Assembly (NCBI RefSeq): GCF_900996235.1
Contig: NZ_CAAJGM010000110.1
Location: 1-64,000, forward strand
Source of the DNA: Paraburkholderia sp. BCC1885
Lineage (GTDB): Bacteria > Pseudomonadota > Gammaproteobacteria > Burkholderiales > Burkholderiaceae
Reading direction: 5' to 3'
Length of the DNA stretch: 64,000 bases
The position numbers and the translations under genes are program-made. Within the stretch, counting starts at the first letter, position 1, and every line of letters begins with the position of its first letter. Of the stretch, positions 55,542-64,000 are shown piece after piece. The notes beneath the pieces are model-generated. The model saw only the letters and a list, made by a program, of their open reading frames with translations, was not told the origin of the DNA and did not search any database.

Positions 55542-57920
55542 ATGCGGACCGACCAGTGCCTGGCGTTGGCCAAACAACATCATCTCGCCGGCGACCTCGC
55601 CGCCGCCCACCAGCTCTATGAGACGGTTCTCGCCGACGAGCCGGCCAACGCCGACGTCATGTTTCGCCTGGGCGTACTGGGACTGCAATGCGCCACATAT
55701 GACGAAGCGCTCGGCTGGCTCGACCGCGCCATCGGACTGGCGCCGCGCGAAACCCGCTACCGGTTCGCGCGCGGCCAGGTGCTCTACGCAGCGGGCCGCC
55801 TCGCCGGGGCCATCGACACCTACCGCGCCCTGCTCGCCTTCGACGCCACCTCCGCCGACCTGTGGTTCGCGCTGGCCGGCGCGTTGCAGTCGAATGGCGA
55901 TCTGCGCGGCGCGGCCGCGGCGTATGAATCGGCCGCCGCGCTCGATCCATCCCAGGTCGACGCGCTGAATAACCTCGGCAATTGCCAGCGTCAGCTCGGC
56001 GAGTCCGAGCGCGCGCAGGACGCGTACCGTCGCGCGCTCGCGGTGCAGCCCAATCACTCGAACGCGCTGACGAATCTCGGCACGCTACTGCAGGAGAACG
56101 GCCAGCTCGATGCCGCGATCGAACTGCTCGCCACGGCGCTGCAAAGCGCGCCGGATTCGCCCACCTGCCTGCTCAACCTCGGCGTGGCGTGCTGCGCGAA
56201 CCGCCAGTTCGACGACGCCGTGCTGCTGCTCACGCGCACGCTCGAACTCGAACCACGTTTCCCGGAAGCCGCGTACAACCTCGGCAACGCGCTGCATGCG
56301 CTTGGCCGCCGCCGCGAAGCCCAGGCGCAATACCGCCACGCCGTCACGCTCGATCCGCTGCATGCCGACGCGCACAACAATCTCGGCAACGTCAGCAAGG
56401 AGCTGGGCGAATACAAAGCTGCGGCGGACGCGTTCGATGCTGCGATTCGCGCGCGTCCCGGCTTTGTGGCCGCGTATAACAACGCGGGCAACCTGATGCG
56501 CACGCTGCGCCGCACGACTGACGCGGAAGCGCTATTCGAGGCCGCGCTCGCAGTCGATCCACGGCACTCGGCCTCGCATAACAATCTCGGCAACGTGCTG
56601 AAAGACTGCGGCGCGCTCGATGAAGGCATCGCCCACTATCGCCGCGCCATCGAATCGGATCCGGATAACGTGGTCGCGCACAGCAACCTCGCGTATGCGC
56701 TGACGTTCCAGGCCGAAGACGGCGCGGCCGTGCTCGAGGAATGCCGGCGCTGGTCCGCGCAACACGAAACGCCGCTGCGAGAGCGACGCCTGCCGCATAC
56801 GAACGACCGCACGCCCACGCGACGGCTGCGGATCGGCTACGTGGCCGCGGACTTCCGCGATCACTGCCAATCGCTTTTTACAGTGCCGTTCTTTTCGCAC
56901 CACAATCATGAGCAGTTCGAAATTTTCTGCTATGCGAGCGTCGAACGCCCTGACGATCTGACTCGCCGGCTGGCCGGTTATGCCAACGTCTGGCGCGATG
57001 TCCGCGAACTCGACGACGAGCACCTCGCGCAACAGATTCGCGCGGACGGCATCGATATCCTCATTGATCTGGCCATGCATATGGCCGATGGCCGACCCCT
57101 GCTGTTTGCGCGCAAACCCGCGCCGGTGCAGGTGGCGTGGCTGGCTTATCCGGGCACCACCGGCATCGAGGCGATCGATTACCGTCTGACCGATCCGCAT
57201 CTCGATCCGCTCAACGCTGCCGGGACACCAGGCACGAGCGACAGCCACTACACCGAACGCTCGGTGCGTCTACCCGATTCGTTCTGGTGTTACGACCCGT
57301 TGACGGATGAGCCTGCGGTGAACGCGCTGCCGGCGCTGACGTCCGAAACATTTACGTTCGGATGCCTGAACAATCCCTGCAAGCTGACCGACCGTACATT
57401 GGCCATGTGGAGCGCCGTGCTGCGCGAGGTCACGCAAGCGCGTCTGCTACTGATGGCGCCGGCCGGCAACGCCCACCAGAATCTCGCGCGCCGCGTGGAA
57501 GCCCAGGGCATCGACATGCAGCGGGTCAGTTTCGTGCCATTTCAGCCGCGTGCCGATTATCTGCGCACGTATCATCAGATCGATCTCGGACTTGATACCT
57601 TTCCATACAACGGCCACACGACGAGCCTCGACTCGCTATGGATGGGCGTGCCGGTCGTGACGCGCGTCGGCGCGACTGCGGTGGGACGCGGCGGGCTCAC
57701 TCAACTCGCCAATCTCGGTCTGGACGAACTGGCTGCGAATTCCGATGACGAATTCGTGCGCACCGCGGTCGAGCTCGCCAAAGACCGCCCCCGTCTCGCG
57801 GACTTGCGGCAACACCTGCGGCCGCGCATGGAGCAATCGCCGTTGATGGACGGCGCGCGCTTCGCCCGCCATGTCGAAACGGCTTACCGGCAGATGTGGC
57901 AGGCGTGGTGCGCGCAGTGA
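55542..57920 (+). CDS. TPR protein with SPINDLY/OGT-type glycosyltransferase domain
   Basis: A 792-residue protein. Residues about 1-400 are around eleven tetratricopeptide repeats (for example ALNNLGNCQRQLGESERAQD, AHNNLGNVSKELGEYKAAAD). Residues about 425-790 match the catalytic part of O-linked N-acetylglucosamine transferases (GT41): RLRIGYVAADFRDHCQSLF, PVQVAWLAYPGTTGIEAIDY, FTFGCLNNPCKLTDRTLAMW and DTFPYNGHTTSLDSLWMGVP. It could glycosylate proteins in the cytoplasm, perhaps with GlcNAc; the bacterial donor and targets are unknown. The ATG at 55542 is preferred over an upstream GTG. Confidence 0.92.
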   Translation: MRTDQCLALAKQHHLAGDLAAAHQLYETVLADEPANADVMFRLGVLGLQCATYDEALGWLDRAIGLAPRETRYRFARGQVLYAAGRLAGAIDTYRALLAFDATSADLWFALAGALQSNGDLRGAAAAYESAAALDPSQVDALNNLGNCQRQLGESERAQDAYRRALAVQPNHSNALTNLGTLLQENGQLDAAIELLATALQSAPDSPTCLLNLGVACCANRQFDDAVLLLTRTLELEPRFPEAAYNLGNALHALGRRREAQAQYRHAVTLDPLHADAHNNLGNVSKELGEYKAAADAFDAAIRARPGFVAAYNNAGNLMRTLRRTTDAEALFEAALAVDPRHSASHNNLGNVLKDCGALDEGIAHYRRAIESDPDNVVAHSNLAYALTFQAEDGAAVLEECRRWSAQHETPLRERRLPHTNDRTPTRRLRIGYVAADFRDHCQSLFTVPFFSHHNHEQFEIFCYASVERPDDLTRRLAGYANVWRDVRELDDEHLAQQIRADGIDILIDLAMHMADGRPLLFARKPAPVQVAWLAYPGTTGIEAIDYRLTDPHLDPLNAAGTPGTSDSHYTERSVRLPDSFWCYDPLTDEPAVNALPALTSETFTFGCLNNPCKLTDRTLAMWSAVLREVTQARLLLMAPAGNAHQNLARRVEAQGIDMQRVSFVPFQPRADYLRTYHQIDLGLDTFPYNGHTTSLDSLWMGVPVVTRVGATAVGRGGLTQLANLGLDELAANSDDEFVRTAVELAKDRPRLADLRQHLRPRMEQSPLMDGARFARHVETAYRQMWQAWCAQ

Positions 57921-58049
57921 AGCCCGCGAGGATTGCAGTCTGGCTCGCGCGTCTCGCTTAAAAACGCAGAAACGGCCCCGCACACCACGTGGGAGCCGTT
58001 CTGGCTACTGCAATTTCAGCGACGCTACTGCATTCGCTCGGTACGCGCA

Positions 58050-59318
58050 TCAATACGCGATATAAGGCCCGGTGCCGCCTGGCGTCGCCTGTTGCTCGAC
58101 CGCAGCATACACATTGCGGCCGTAGAAGAACGGCAAACCCCAGTCGAAGATCGCCGACGTTACAAAGGCAGGACCGGCAAGCAGCGGCATCACCGCGTCG
58201 CTGCCGGACGCCTGCGAGAGCGCCGTGGCGTTGCCCACATCGAAGGACACCGAACTGGTGGTGCCATTCACGCCTTCTATCAACGCGCTCAGTTGCTCCG
58301 TCGAAACCGGGCAGTAGTACGAATTGTTCGGACTCGAACACGTGGGTAGCGCTGCGGTTTCGAAGAAAAGACCCGTTGAGCCGCTATCCATGATGCTGTT
58401 CGTGTACGTCGTGCCGTTCTGCACGGTGGAGAACGTGCCGTTCGATGGACTCACCGCGATCACCTGCGCATTGCCGATGGCGTTGTTGCTCTGCGTGCCG
58501 ATGCCGAACACCAGTTGCCCGGTCAACGCGACTTCGCTATTCGAGCCCACCGCCGGCAACATCAGAATGGAGCCGTTGTTGTCGACCGGAAAGTAGGGAA
58601 TCGGATTGGCCACCTGCAGATCTTCCGCGACGGCAATCGACGTGCAGGCGGTACCCGCGCATCCGTAATAGGTTGCCGGCACGGCCTGACCTACGCAGTT
58701 CGCGCCGCAATCGTGCTTGAACACGCCAATGCCGAGAATGCCGTTAGCCGCCAGCGACGTGGGCGTATTGCGCGCCGCACCGACGCTGCTGCAATTCGCA
58801 GGCACCGCGCTGTAATTTGGATCGATCACCTGAATCGGTAATGAGGCGGCCTTTTCGCTGCCGATCTGCACATCCGCGAGACGCACCGAACCCCACGTAT
58901 AGCCGTCGAAGAACTGCATGCATTCAGCCAGCAGATTGCCCGACGCGTCCTGCTGCTGCGGCAGCGCGACCGACGACGGCAGTTGCGAGGCGAACACGCG
59001 CAGTCCCCATGAGCCGGTATCGACGAGCACGTGATCGATGGTCTGACATTGCGCCGTCCCAGGCGTACAGATGGTGACGCTGACAAAAGGCATGTTCGGC
59101 ACGCCGGAGATACCCGAGTCGACCGTCACCGCGACGGCATTAGCCGCCAGCACCTGCGTGCTCGACGAGGTATTGGTCACCGACTGCGTGGGCGCGGACG
59201 CGTTCGACGTGCTTGGGCTCGAGCTGCTGCCGCCCCCTCCACCGCCGCCGCATGCAGCGAGCAGCAAGGCAAAAATCGCGGCAATCCATAGCCTCAGGAG
59301 CGATTGTGAGTGACGCAT
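58050..59318 (-). CDS. DUF3443 lipoprotein with pepsin-like motifs
   Basis: A 422-residue lipoprotein: signal with lipobox LAAC (Cys23) followed by seven Gly and a Ser/Thr-rich linker, so it is probably anchored at the outer membrane or cell surface. Two aspartic-protease-like motifs occur, VDTGSWGLR (Asp100) and MDSGSTGLFF (Asp311), 211 residues apart, with NGILGIGVF after the first and WGLPFFYGRNVY near the end, in the order seen in pepsin-type enzymes. ATG 59318 has GGAG upstream; extension to 59459 runs into the neighbouring gene. It follows the DUF2844 gene by ten bases. Annotated families call it only DUF3443. Confidence 0.9.
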   Translation of the reverse strand: MRHSQSLLRLWIAAIFALLLAACGGGGGGGSSSSPSTSNASAPTQSVTNTSSSTQVLAANAVAVTVDSGISGVPNMPFVSVTICTPGTAQCQTIDHVLVDTGSWGLRVFASQLPSSVALPQQQDASGNLLAECMQFFDGYTWGSVRLADVQIGSEKAASLPIQVIDPNYSAVPANCSSVGAARNTPTSLAANGILGIGVFKHDCGANCVGQAVPATYYGCAGTACTSIAVAEDLQVANPIPYFPVDNNGSILMLPAVGSNSEVALTGQLVFGIGTQSNNAIGNAQVIAVSPSNGTFSTVQNGTTYTNSIMDSGSTGLFFETAALPTCSSPNNSYYCPVSTEQLSALIEGVNGTTSSVSFDVGNATALSQASGSDAVMPLLAGPAFVTSAIFDWGLPFFYGRNVYAAVEQQATPGGTGPYIAY

Positions 59319-59328
59319 GATCGCTCCG

Positions 59329-59787
59329 TTATTGAATGACGTTGACATCGACGCCGGCCGGCACGGCCTGCGGCAGATACGCATGACCCGCGAACGCACG
59401 CAGATGGCCGCCCGAGAACACCACCAGGTCGCTGGTGGAGACGGCGAGCGGTGTGCCACGGCGGGTGGCCGTAGCCGACACGTACTGATCGAAAGCGGCG
59501 CCGAGCGTGGCCTTCAGATCAGGCAGCGTCGGACCTTGCCACGCGACGCCGAACACCGTGCCGCCCGGCGCAACATATTCGCGCACGACAGTGCCGGAAG
59601 GCAGCGTTAAAAGATGAACCGTGTACGCAGCTTGCGAAGTTGCGCTGTGCGCAGTGGCGTGCATGAGCACCTGATCGTTGCTAACGGTGCCGACGTTCTG
59701 GCCGAGCGTGGCCTGTGCGGGTAAGGAAAGCACACAGGTTGCCCCTAGCATTGCGCAAGCAATGCTTTGATGAAGCGTGGTTTTCAA
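59329..59787 (-). CDS. DUF2844 secreted protein
   Basis: A 152-residue exported protein of unknown function, usually found beside DUF3443 genes in Burkholderiales. It probably starts at TTG 59787, because AAGGA lies six bases upstream and the resulting N-terminus (MKTTLHQSIACAMLGATCVL) is a good signal peptide cleaved after AQA; a start at 59886 would put 33 charged residues in front of it. The mature part contains VHLLTLPSGTVVREYVAPGG and WQGPTLPDLKATLGAAFDQY. It precedes and is probably co-transcribed with the DUF3443 lipoprotein. Confidence 0.87.
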   Translation of the reverse strand: MKTTLHQSIACAMLGATCVLSLPAQATLGQNVGTVSNDQVLMHATAHSATSQAAYTVHLLTLPSGTVVREYVAPGGTVFGVAWQGPTLPDLKATLGAAFDQYVSATATRRGTPLAVSTSDLVVFSGGHLRAFAGHAYLPQAVPAGVDVNVIQ

Positions 59788-60352
59788 GTGAATTCCTTCG
59801 AGCTGAAAACGTTCGCGGTCCCCATAGCGATCGCGAACGACAATTAGGGGCGCACTCCTCGACCGGCAGAAAACCGGGTGTTGCAATCACGCCTGGAGAA
59901 GCTGCGTGAATGCGTCTACGGAGTGGCAGCGCGAAACTTTAGCGAAGGAAAAGCTCGCTCGCAATCGTTTGGCCGGACGTATGAAGCGGCACTGAGCGCC
60001 GGACTGTTTGACGGGGGAATGTGACCTCCTTCACTGACGGCGCATCCACGGCCGTTTACGGGTTTTCCAGTGTTTTAAGCGAACAGCATGGAAAAAAATA
60101 AGGGCCGCAGAAAAAATACCGATCGGAAAGAAAAGATGTCACGCCTTGTTAAGCACCCACTGCAAAACGCCTCAAAAACCCACGCTCCATACTTTTCGTT
60201 CTGCGAACTTTTTTAGTTTTGTATGAAGAAAAGAATCGGCGTCTGCGGGCTGCAACGAAAAATGCCGGCGTCGACGATGACTCGTCAGCTCCGGCATCCT
60301 GTTCCAACCTCGGCGCGCTGTATTGGCGCGGGCGCTGGTCGCGACAAAACTG
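59788..60352. other. 565-base gene-free stretch between DUF2844 and phasin genes
   Basis: Contains the promoter region of the DUF2844/DUF3443 pair, an A-rich section around 60090-60215, and the phasin terminator at 60257-60297. A 42-codon open frame on the plus strand at 60088-60216 lacks a ribosome site. Nothing else is recognisable. Confidence 0.4.
60257..60297 (-). terminator. Rho-independent terminator of the phasin gene
   Basis: On the minus strand ATGCCGG pairs with CCGGCAT, the loop can form an inner stem (GACGA with TCGTC), and TTTTT follows. It begins about 55 bases after the phasin stop codon. Confidence 0.8.
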
Positions 60353-60772
60353 TTACTGCTTCGGTTGCAGCAAGGTCTTCAGTTCCTGCACGTTCTCTTC
60401 AACGCGTTTTGCGATCACCGCATACGACTCCGCTTGCGACTGGTGCGCCGCCTGGGCGAGTTGCTGCATATCGGCCAAAGCCTTGTGCAAAGTCTGCTGA
60501 ACCAGCTCGGCCGTTTGCGTGGGCGCGCCGCCGGAAGCGGAGATTTGTGCGGCCACCGACTGCAGTTCGCCCAACGTGGAGCGCAGCATCTCGGCCTGCT
60601 TCTGCGCGAGCGACTGCATGCCCAGCAGTGCCGCCTGATTCGCCGTTACCAATGCCTCGACGTCCTTGCGTCGCGCTTCCATGATGGCGGGCACATCGAA
60701 GCCGGGCAGCTTGAATTGCTCCAGCATTTTGGTGAATTCGCCAAACGGATTGGCGGCGTCAGGTCGTTCCAT
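60353..60772 (-). CDS. Phasin family protein (polyhydroxyalkanoate granule-associated)
   Basis: A 139-residue, fully helical protein typical of phasins that coat polyhydroxyalkanoate granules. Seen are the N-terminal EFTKMLEQFKLPGFDVPAIM, the central ALVTANQAALLGMQSLAQKQ and a C-terminal heptad-rich helix (AVIAKRVEENVQELKTLL). A perfect AGGAGGA lies before ATG 60772, indicating strong translation, and a terminator follows, so it is a single-gene unit. The length is shorter than PhaP1-type phasins (about 190 residues), matching the smaller phasin group. Confidence 0.92.
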   Translation of the reverse strand: MERPDAANPFGEFTKMLEQFKLPGFDVPAIMEARRKDVEALVTANQAALLGMQSLAQKQAEMLRSTLGELQSVAAQISASGGAPTQTAELVQQTLHKALADMQQLAQAAHQSQAESYAVIAKRVEENVQELKTLLQPKQ

Positions 60773-61143
60773 GCTAATTCCTCCTGGACAGATGGTCGTA
60801 TGCCGGTCGGCGCACCATTGCAGGGCCGGCTGGTACGCGGCTCAATCATGCGCCTTCTCCCCGTGTTGCGCCAGCCAAGGGACAGAACTCATGGACGAAC
60901 CGGCTGCTTTCATTTGTGTTGCACGCTTTACGCTTGCCCCACATCGCCGTAATGCCAATGAAATAAAGCCTTGGGTGACACGGCAGGATCGGGCAAATCT
61001 ACTCTGCATACCTTCAGAACTCGCTGCGCGGGTCGTTTACATGGCTATATCCCCTGCGCTGCATGAGGTTTTTAGTCAGACGAAACACCTCGCGCATCCT
61101 GCCCGCCGCAGAGAGGGTTTCCCCCACGAGTTACAGGTATCGC
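60773..61143. other. Divergent promoter region of phasin and chemoreceptor genes
   Basis: These 371 bases must carry promoters for the phasin (minus) and the chemoreceptor operon (plus). A TAAAG at about 60965 followed by GCAGG resembles a flagellar sigma-28 promoter only loosely, so I do not call one. No gene is visible. Confidence 0.35.
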
Positions 61144-62850
61144 ATGAACAAGCTGACGAACACAATCAAGTTCAAGATCATTCTCGCGCTCGGCGCGTGC
61201 ATCGTCTTGATGATGGCAATTGGATTGTTGGGCGTTCGTGGGCTCGCAACCCTAAGCTCGGATATGAATTCGATGTACGCCGACAGCACGGTGCCGGTTG
61301 AAGACCTCGCGGCAACGCAGTCGGATGCGCTGAAGATCCGCCTCAACCTGATGCGTTTGCAAACGATTCATGATGCGGACGAAATCAAACAGACCACGGA
61401 CCATATCCGCGAACTGCAGAAGAAACTTAACACCGCATGGGCCGACTATTATCCCGGCAAAGTCTCCGCGGAAGACGAGCGCAAACTCGCGGACCAGATT
61501 TCGGCGCAGTATGCCGACGCCAGGACGCTGACCGAAACCGCACTGGCCGCCATCGACAACGGCACGCCGGACGCCGCGGCTCCGATCATCGAAAAACTGC
61601 GCCAGGTGGGCAACGCCATGTCCGACAGCATCGACCAGGACATCGACATCAACGCCACCCAGGTCAAGCGGCTCGCCGACGAGGGCGTGGACACGTTCCA
61701 CTCGCTGTTGTGGATCGCGATTGGTGCGATGGTGCTGGGCCTGATCGTCGCCATCGCCGCATCGGTGTATCTGATGAGGGCGATCATCAACCCGCTCGGC
61801 TCCGCGGTGCAGGTCGCGCAACGCATCGCCGAAGGGCAGCTCGAAAATGAACTCGTGATCCACTCGAAAGACGAATTCGGCGATCTGCTCGGCGCATTGA
61901 AGCAGATGGACACGCAGCTTGCCGGTATTGTCCGCGGCATCAAAACGTCGAGCGAATCGATCATGGTCGCGTCCAGCGAGATCGCGGCCGGCAACATGGA
62001 CCTTTCCTCGCGTACTGAAGAGCAGGCGGCCTCGCTGGAAGAAACGGCGGCCAGCATGGAACAGCTCACGGCCACCGTCAAACAGAACTCCGAAAACGCG
62101 CGTCAGGCCACGACGCTCGCCGGCAACGCATCGAGCGTGGCCGACAAAGGCAATGCCGTGGTGGAACGCATGCTGGTGACGATGGGCGACATCACCGCCA
62201 GCTCGGCGAAGATTGCCGACATCACCACGCTGATCGAGGGCATTGCTTTCCAGACCAATATCCTCGCGCTGAACGCGGCCGTCGAAGCGGCTCGCGCCGG
62301 TGAACAGGGGCGTGGTTTCGCGGTGGTCGCAGGCGAAGTACGCAGCCTCGCGCAGCGTTCGTCGAGCGCTGCGAAGGAAATCAAGGACCTGATCCAGAGT
62401 TCGGTTGCGACGATTCACGACGGTTCGTCGCAAGCTGAGGAAGTGGGCCGCACAATGGCGGAAGTGCAACAAGCTATCAAGCGCGTGGCCGATATCAATG
62501 CGGAAATCTCCGCTGCTTCGGATGAGCAAAGCCGCGGCATCGAGCAGGTGAATCAGGCGGTGGGCCAGATGGACGAGGTGACGCAGCAGAATGCGGCGCT
62601 CGTCGAAGAGGCATCGGCTGCGGCGCAATCGCTCGAACAGCAGGCCGCGCAGCAAAAGCGCGCGGTCTCCGTTTTCAAGGTGACCGAGAGCAAGGTGTTG
62701 CCGACGGCGCCACGTTCCGTCGCGGCCCCACGCAAGGCAAGCGCGCCGCTGCTGCGTCCCACGTTGAAGCGCCCGGCGGCTGCCGCGGCTGCCAGGCCAG
62801 CGGCAGTAGCAGCAGTTGAGGCCGGTTCCGAAAGCTGGGAAACGTTCTAA
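61144..62850 (+). CDS. Methyl-accepting chemotaxis protein, Tar-like
   Basis: A 568-residue transmembrane chemoreceptor. It has membrane helix 1 (about 10-32), a periplasmic four-helix-bundle sensor (about 35-190), membrane helix 2 (about 193-215), HAMP (about 216-268, [20 protein letters not shown]) and a long signalling domain with the tip sequence [20 protein letters not shown]. It ends in SWETF, matching the CheR/CheB-tethering pentapeptide type (NWETF in E. coli Tar/Tsr). ATG 61144 gives the standard N-terminus; 27 upstream codons are excluded. The ligand is unknown. The stop codon is two bases before the next start. Confidence 0.95.
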   Translation: MNKLTNTIKFKIILALGACIVLMMAIGLLGVRGLATLSSDMNSMYADSTVPVEDLAATQSDALKIRLNLMRLQTIHDADEIKQTTDHIRELQKKLNTAWADYYPGKVSAEDERKLADQISAQYADARTLTETALAAIDNGTPDAAAPIIEKLRQVGNAMSDSIDQDIDINATQVKRLADEGVDTFHSLLWIAIGAMVLGLIVAIAASVYLMRAIINPLGSAVQVAQRIAEGQLENELVIHSKDEFGDLLGALKQMDTQLAGIVRGIKTSSESIMVASSEIAAGNMDLSSRTEEQAASLEETAASMEQLTATVKQNSENARQATTLAGNASSVADKGNAVVERMLVTMGDITASSAKIADITTLIEGIAFQTNILALNAAVEAARAGEQGRGFAVVAGEVRSLAQRSSSAAKEIKDLIQSSVATIHDGSSQAEEVGRTMAEVQQAIKRVADINAEISAASDEQSRGIEQVNQAVGQMDEVTQQNAALVEEASAAAQSLEQQAAQQKRAVSVFKVTESKVLPTAPRSVAAPRKASAPLLRPTLKRPAAAAAARPAAVAAVEAGSESWETF

Positions 62851-62852
62851 AC

Positions 62853-64000
62853 ATGGGCACGAGTGACCTCGCCCTGGCGGCACCTGCGCAGGGCTTGCAA
62901 CGTTTGCGCGCGCGGCTCGCGGTGTATATCGGCCGCATTGCCGTGCTGGCGGGACGCCATCCCCTCGCGGTGGGCGCGCTCGGCACCTTGCTGTCGCTCG
63001 GCGCGGTAGGCCTCACGTTCGTGACGCTCGCGGCCGGCCGTCAGGACACGATCGATCACGCGTGCGACACTTCGCGCAACGTCATCTCCATTCTGAGCAA
63101 CGACGTCCAGCACAATTTCGAACTGGCGGACGTTTCGTTACAGGCGGTCACGGCCGGCCTGCGCGACCCGGCCATCATGAAGCTCGCCCCGGAGATCCGG
63201 CATAAGGTGCTGTTCGAGCGCGCGGCCTCGGCGCGCTATATCAGCGCCGTATCCGCGCTCGACGAGAACGGCAACGTCATCGAATACGGCGCGGGCAAGC
63301 CGCCCACCGCCAATCTCGCAGACCGCGACTATTTCTATGTGCATGCGCAGAACCGCGACGCCGGGCTCTTCATTTCCAGGCCTTACCATTCGCGGCTGCG
63401 AAACCACGCCGCGTCGATCGCACTGAGCCGCCGGGTCGAGAAAGCGGACGGCTCGTTCGGCGGTATTGCGGTGATCGCCATCGATATCGGCTATTTTCAG
63501 CAACTACTCGACCGGCTCGATGTCGGGACAAGCGGCGCCGCCTTCATCATTCGCAATGATGGGACGATGGTCGCACGCACCCCCGCGCTCAGGAATTCGA
63601 CGCAGTTCGTCGTATTTCGCTCGGCCATCATGCGGCGCATGCTGCAAAGCCAACGCGGTTCGTATGAGGCCGTCTCGCCTTTCGATGGCATCACGCGCAT
63701 CTACACGTTTGCGCGCATTCCCGGCACGGCGCTGATCGCCGCCGTTGCGCCCGCCGAAAAAGACATCCTCGTCGAGTGGAAACGGCGCTCCATCATCGTC
63801 GGCGCCTCGGCATTGTTCGTGAGCGCGACGTTCATCGTGGTGATCTGGCTGCTGGCCTTCGCGCTGCGCGACCGCGCGGCCATGCAGTCGCGTCTCGAAC
63901 ATATGGCGCAAACGGATTCGCTGACGGGACTCAACAACCGGCGCACACTCGACAAGGTGCTGCTCACCGAATGGCAACGTATGCAACGCACGGGACGCGA
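62853..64000 (+). CDS. Diguanylate cyclase with periplasmic Cache sensor (truncated by window end)
   Basis: The open frame from ATG 62853 reaches the window end without a stop, 382 residues so far. Membrane helix about 38-60, a dCache-type periplasmic sensor about 62-310 (NLADRDYFYVHAQNRDAGLF, GIAVIAIDIGYFQQLLDRLD), a second membrane helix about 314-335 (IIVGASALFVSATFIVVIWL), then the start of a GGDEF domain (MAQTDSLTGLNNRRTLDKVL). The cyclase active-site motif lies beyond the window. It starts two bases after the chemoreceptor stop, so c-di-GMP output and chemotaxis are probably co-expressed. Confidence 0.9.
   Translation, partial: MGTSDLALAAPAQGLQRLRARLAVYIGRIAVLAGRHPLAVGALGTLLSLGAVGLTFVTLAAGRQDTIDHACDTSRNVISILSNDVQHNFELADVSLQAVTAGLRDPAIMKLAPEIRHKVLFERAASARYISAVSALDENGNVIEYGAGKPPTANLADRDYFYVHAQNRDAGLFISRPYHSRLRNHAASIALSRRVEKADGSFGGIAVIAIDIGYFQQLLDRLDVGTSGAAFIIRNDGTMVARTPALRNSTQFVVFRSAIMRRMLQSQRGSYEAVSPFDGITRIYTFARIPGTALIAAVAPAEKDILVEWKRRSIIVGASALFVSATFIVVIWLLAFALRDRAAMQSRLEHMAQTDSLTGLNNRRTLDKVLLTEWQRMQRTGR

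Noticed and set aside
57965..58015. Possible terminator between the glycosyltransferase and DUF3443 genes
   Set aside because: Only a six- to seven-base interrupted stem (AACGGC with GCCGTT) around a long loop, and the T run is displaced on the minus strand.
60088..60216. 42-codon basic open frame on the plus strand in the gap before the phasin gene
   Set aside because: Strongly A-rich DNA gives Lys-rich frames by chance, and no ribosome site precedes it.
1..64000. CRISPR arrays, intact insertion sequences, rRNA genes or further tRNAs
   Set aside because: I looked for regularly spaced repeats, transposase motifs and tRNA-like ends and saw none apart from selC.

Overview
The window looks like chromosomal DNA of a Burkholderiales bacterium, most likely a Paraburkholderia or close relative. 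The reasons are high G+C coding sequence, an OmpC-like Gram-negative porin, a phasin, a HU protein with a lysine/alanine tail, a DUF3443/DUF2844 secreted pair, and an FdnG-type selenocysteine formate dehydrogenase locus. No identity was checked against a database.

Left part (25-14915, minus strand): a long, tightly packed operon runs from an oligopeptide-type ABC importer (binding protein, two permeases, one fused double ATPase) into a D-hydantoinase/dihydropyrimidinase, two short-chain dehydrogenases, an NAD-dependent epimerase, a PuuE-type allantoinase-like deacetylase, a ThDP enzyme and a dihydroorotase/allantoinase-like protein. A GlxA-type regulator lies upstream. The operon appears to import and dismantle a cyclic ureide or hydantoin-like compound. 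Several of its enzymes have altered active-site motifs, so its substrate is open. It sits directly downstream of selC, a classic island integration site, and sampled lines are poorer in G+C than the right half.

15458-24608 (minus): one gene block holds fdnG (in-frame UGA = Sec), fdnH, fdnI, fdhE, selA, selB and tRNA-Sec. This is a whole selenocysteine decoding system, apart from selD, beside its substrate enzyme.

24849-41184: a YihY/BrkB protein with an ElaB/YqjD-like tail and a porin, then the four-gene Anbu cluster (proteasome-like peptidase, transglutaminase-like protein, alpha-E protein, circularly permuted ATP-grasp). HU, MocR plus AhpD-like protein, a POT peptide transporter, a XRE-cupin regulator, a small membrane protein, PanE-like reductase and a thiolase follow.

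41316-46677: an EmrAB/NodT tripartite efflux operon with two tandem MarR paralogues. Three matching palindromic operators mark its promoters, and one promoter appears to give a leaderless mRNA.

46769-55403: a second ATP-grasp/alpha-E/transglutaminase cluster (ATP-grasp and alpha-E fused, plus a giant transglutaminase-DUF2126 protein), with a divergent zinc metallopeptidase. 55542-64000: a TPR/SPINDLY-type O-GlcNAc transferase homologue, the DUF3443 (pepsin-like motifs) and DUF2844 pair, a phasin, and a chemoreceptor followed by a diguanylate cyclase cut off by the window end.
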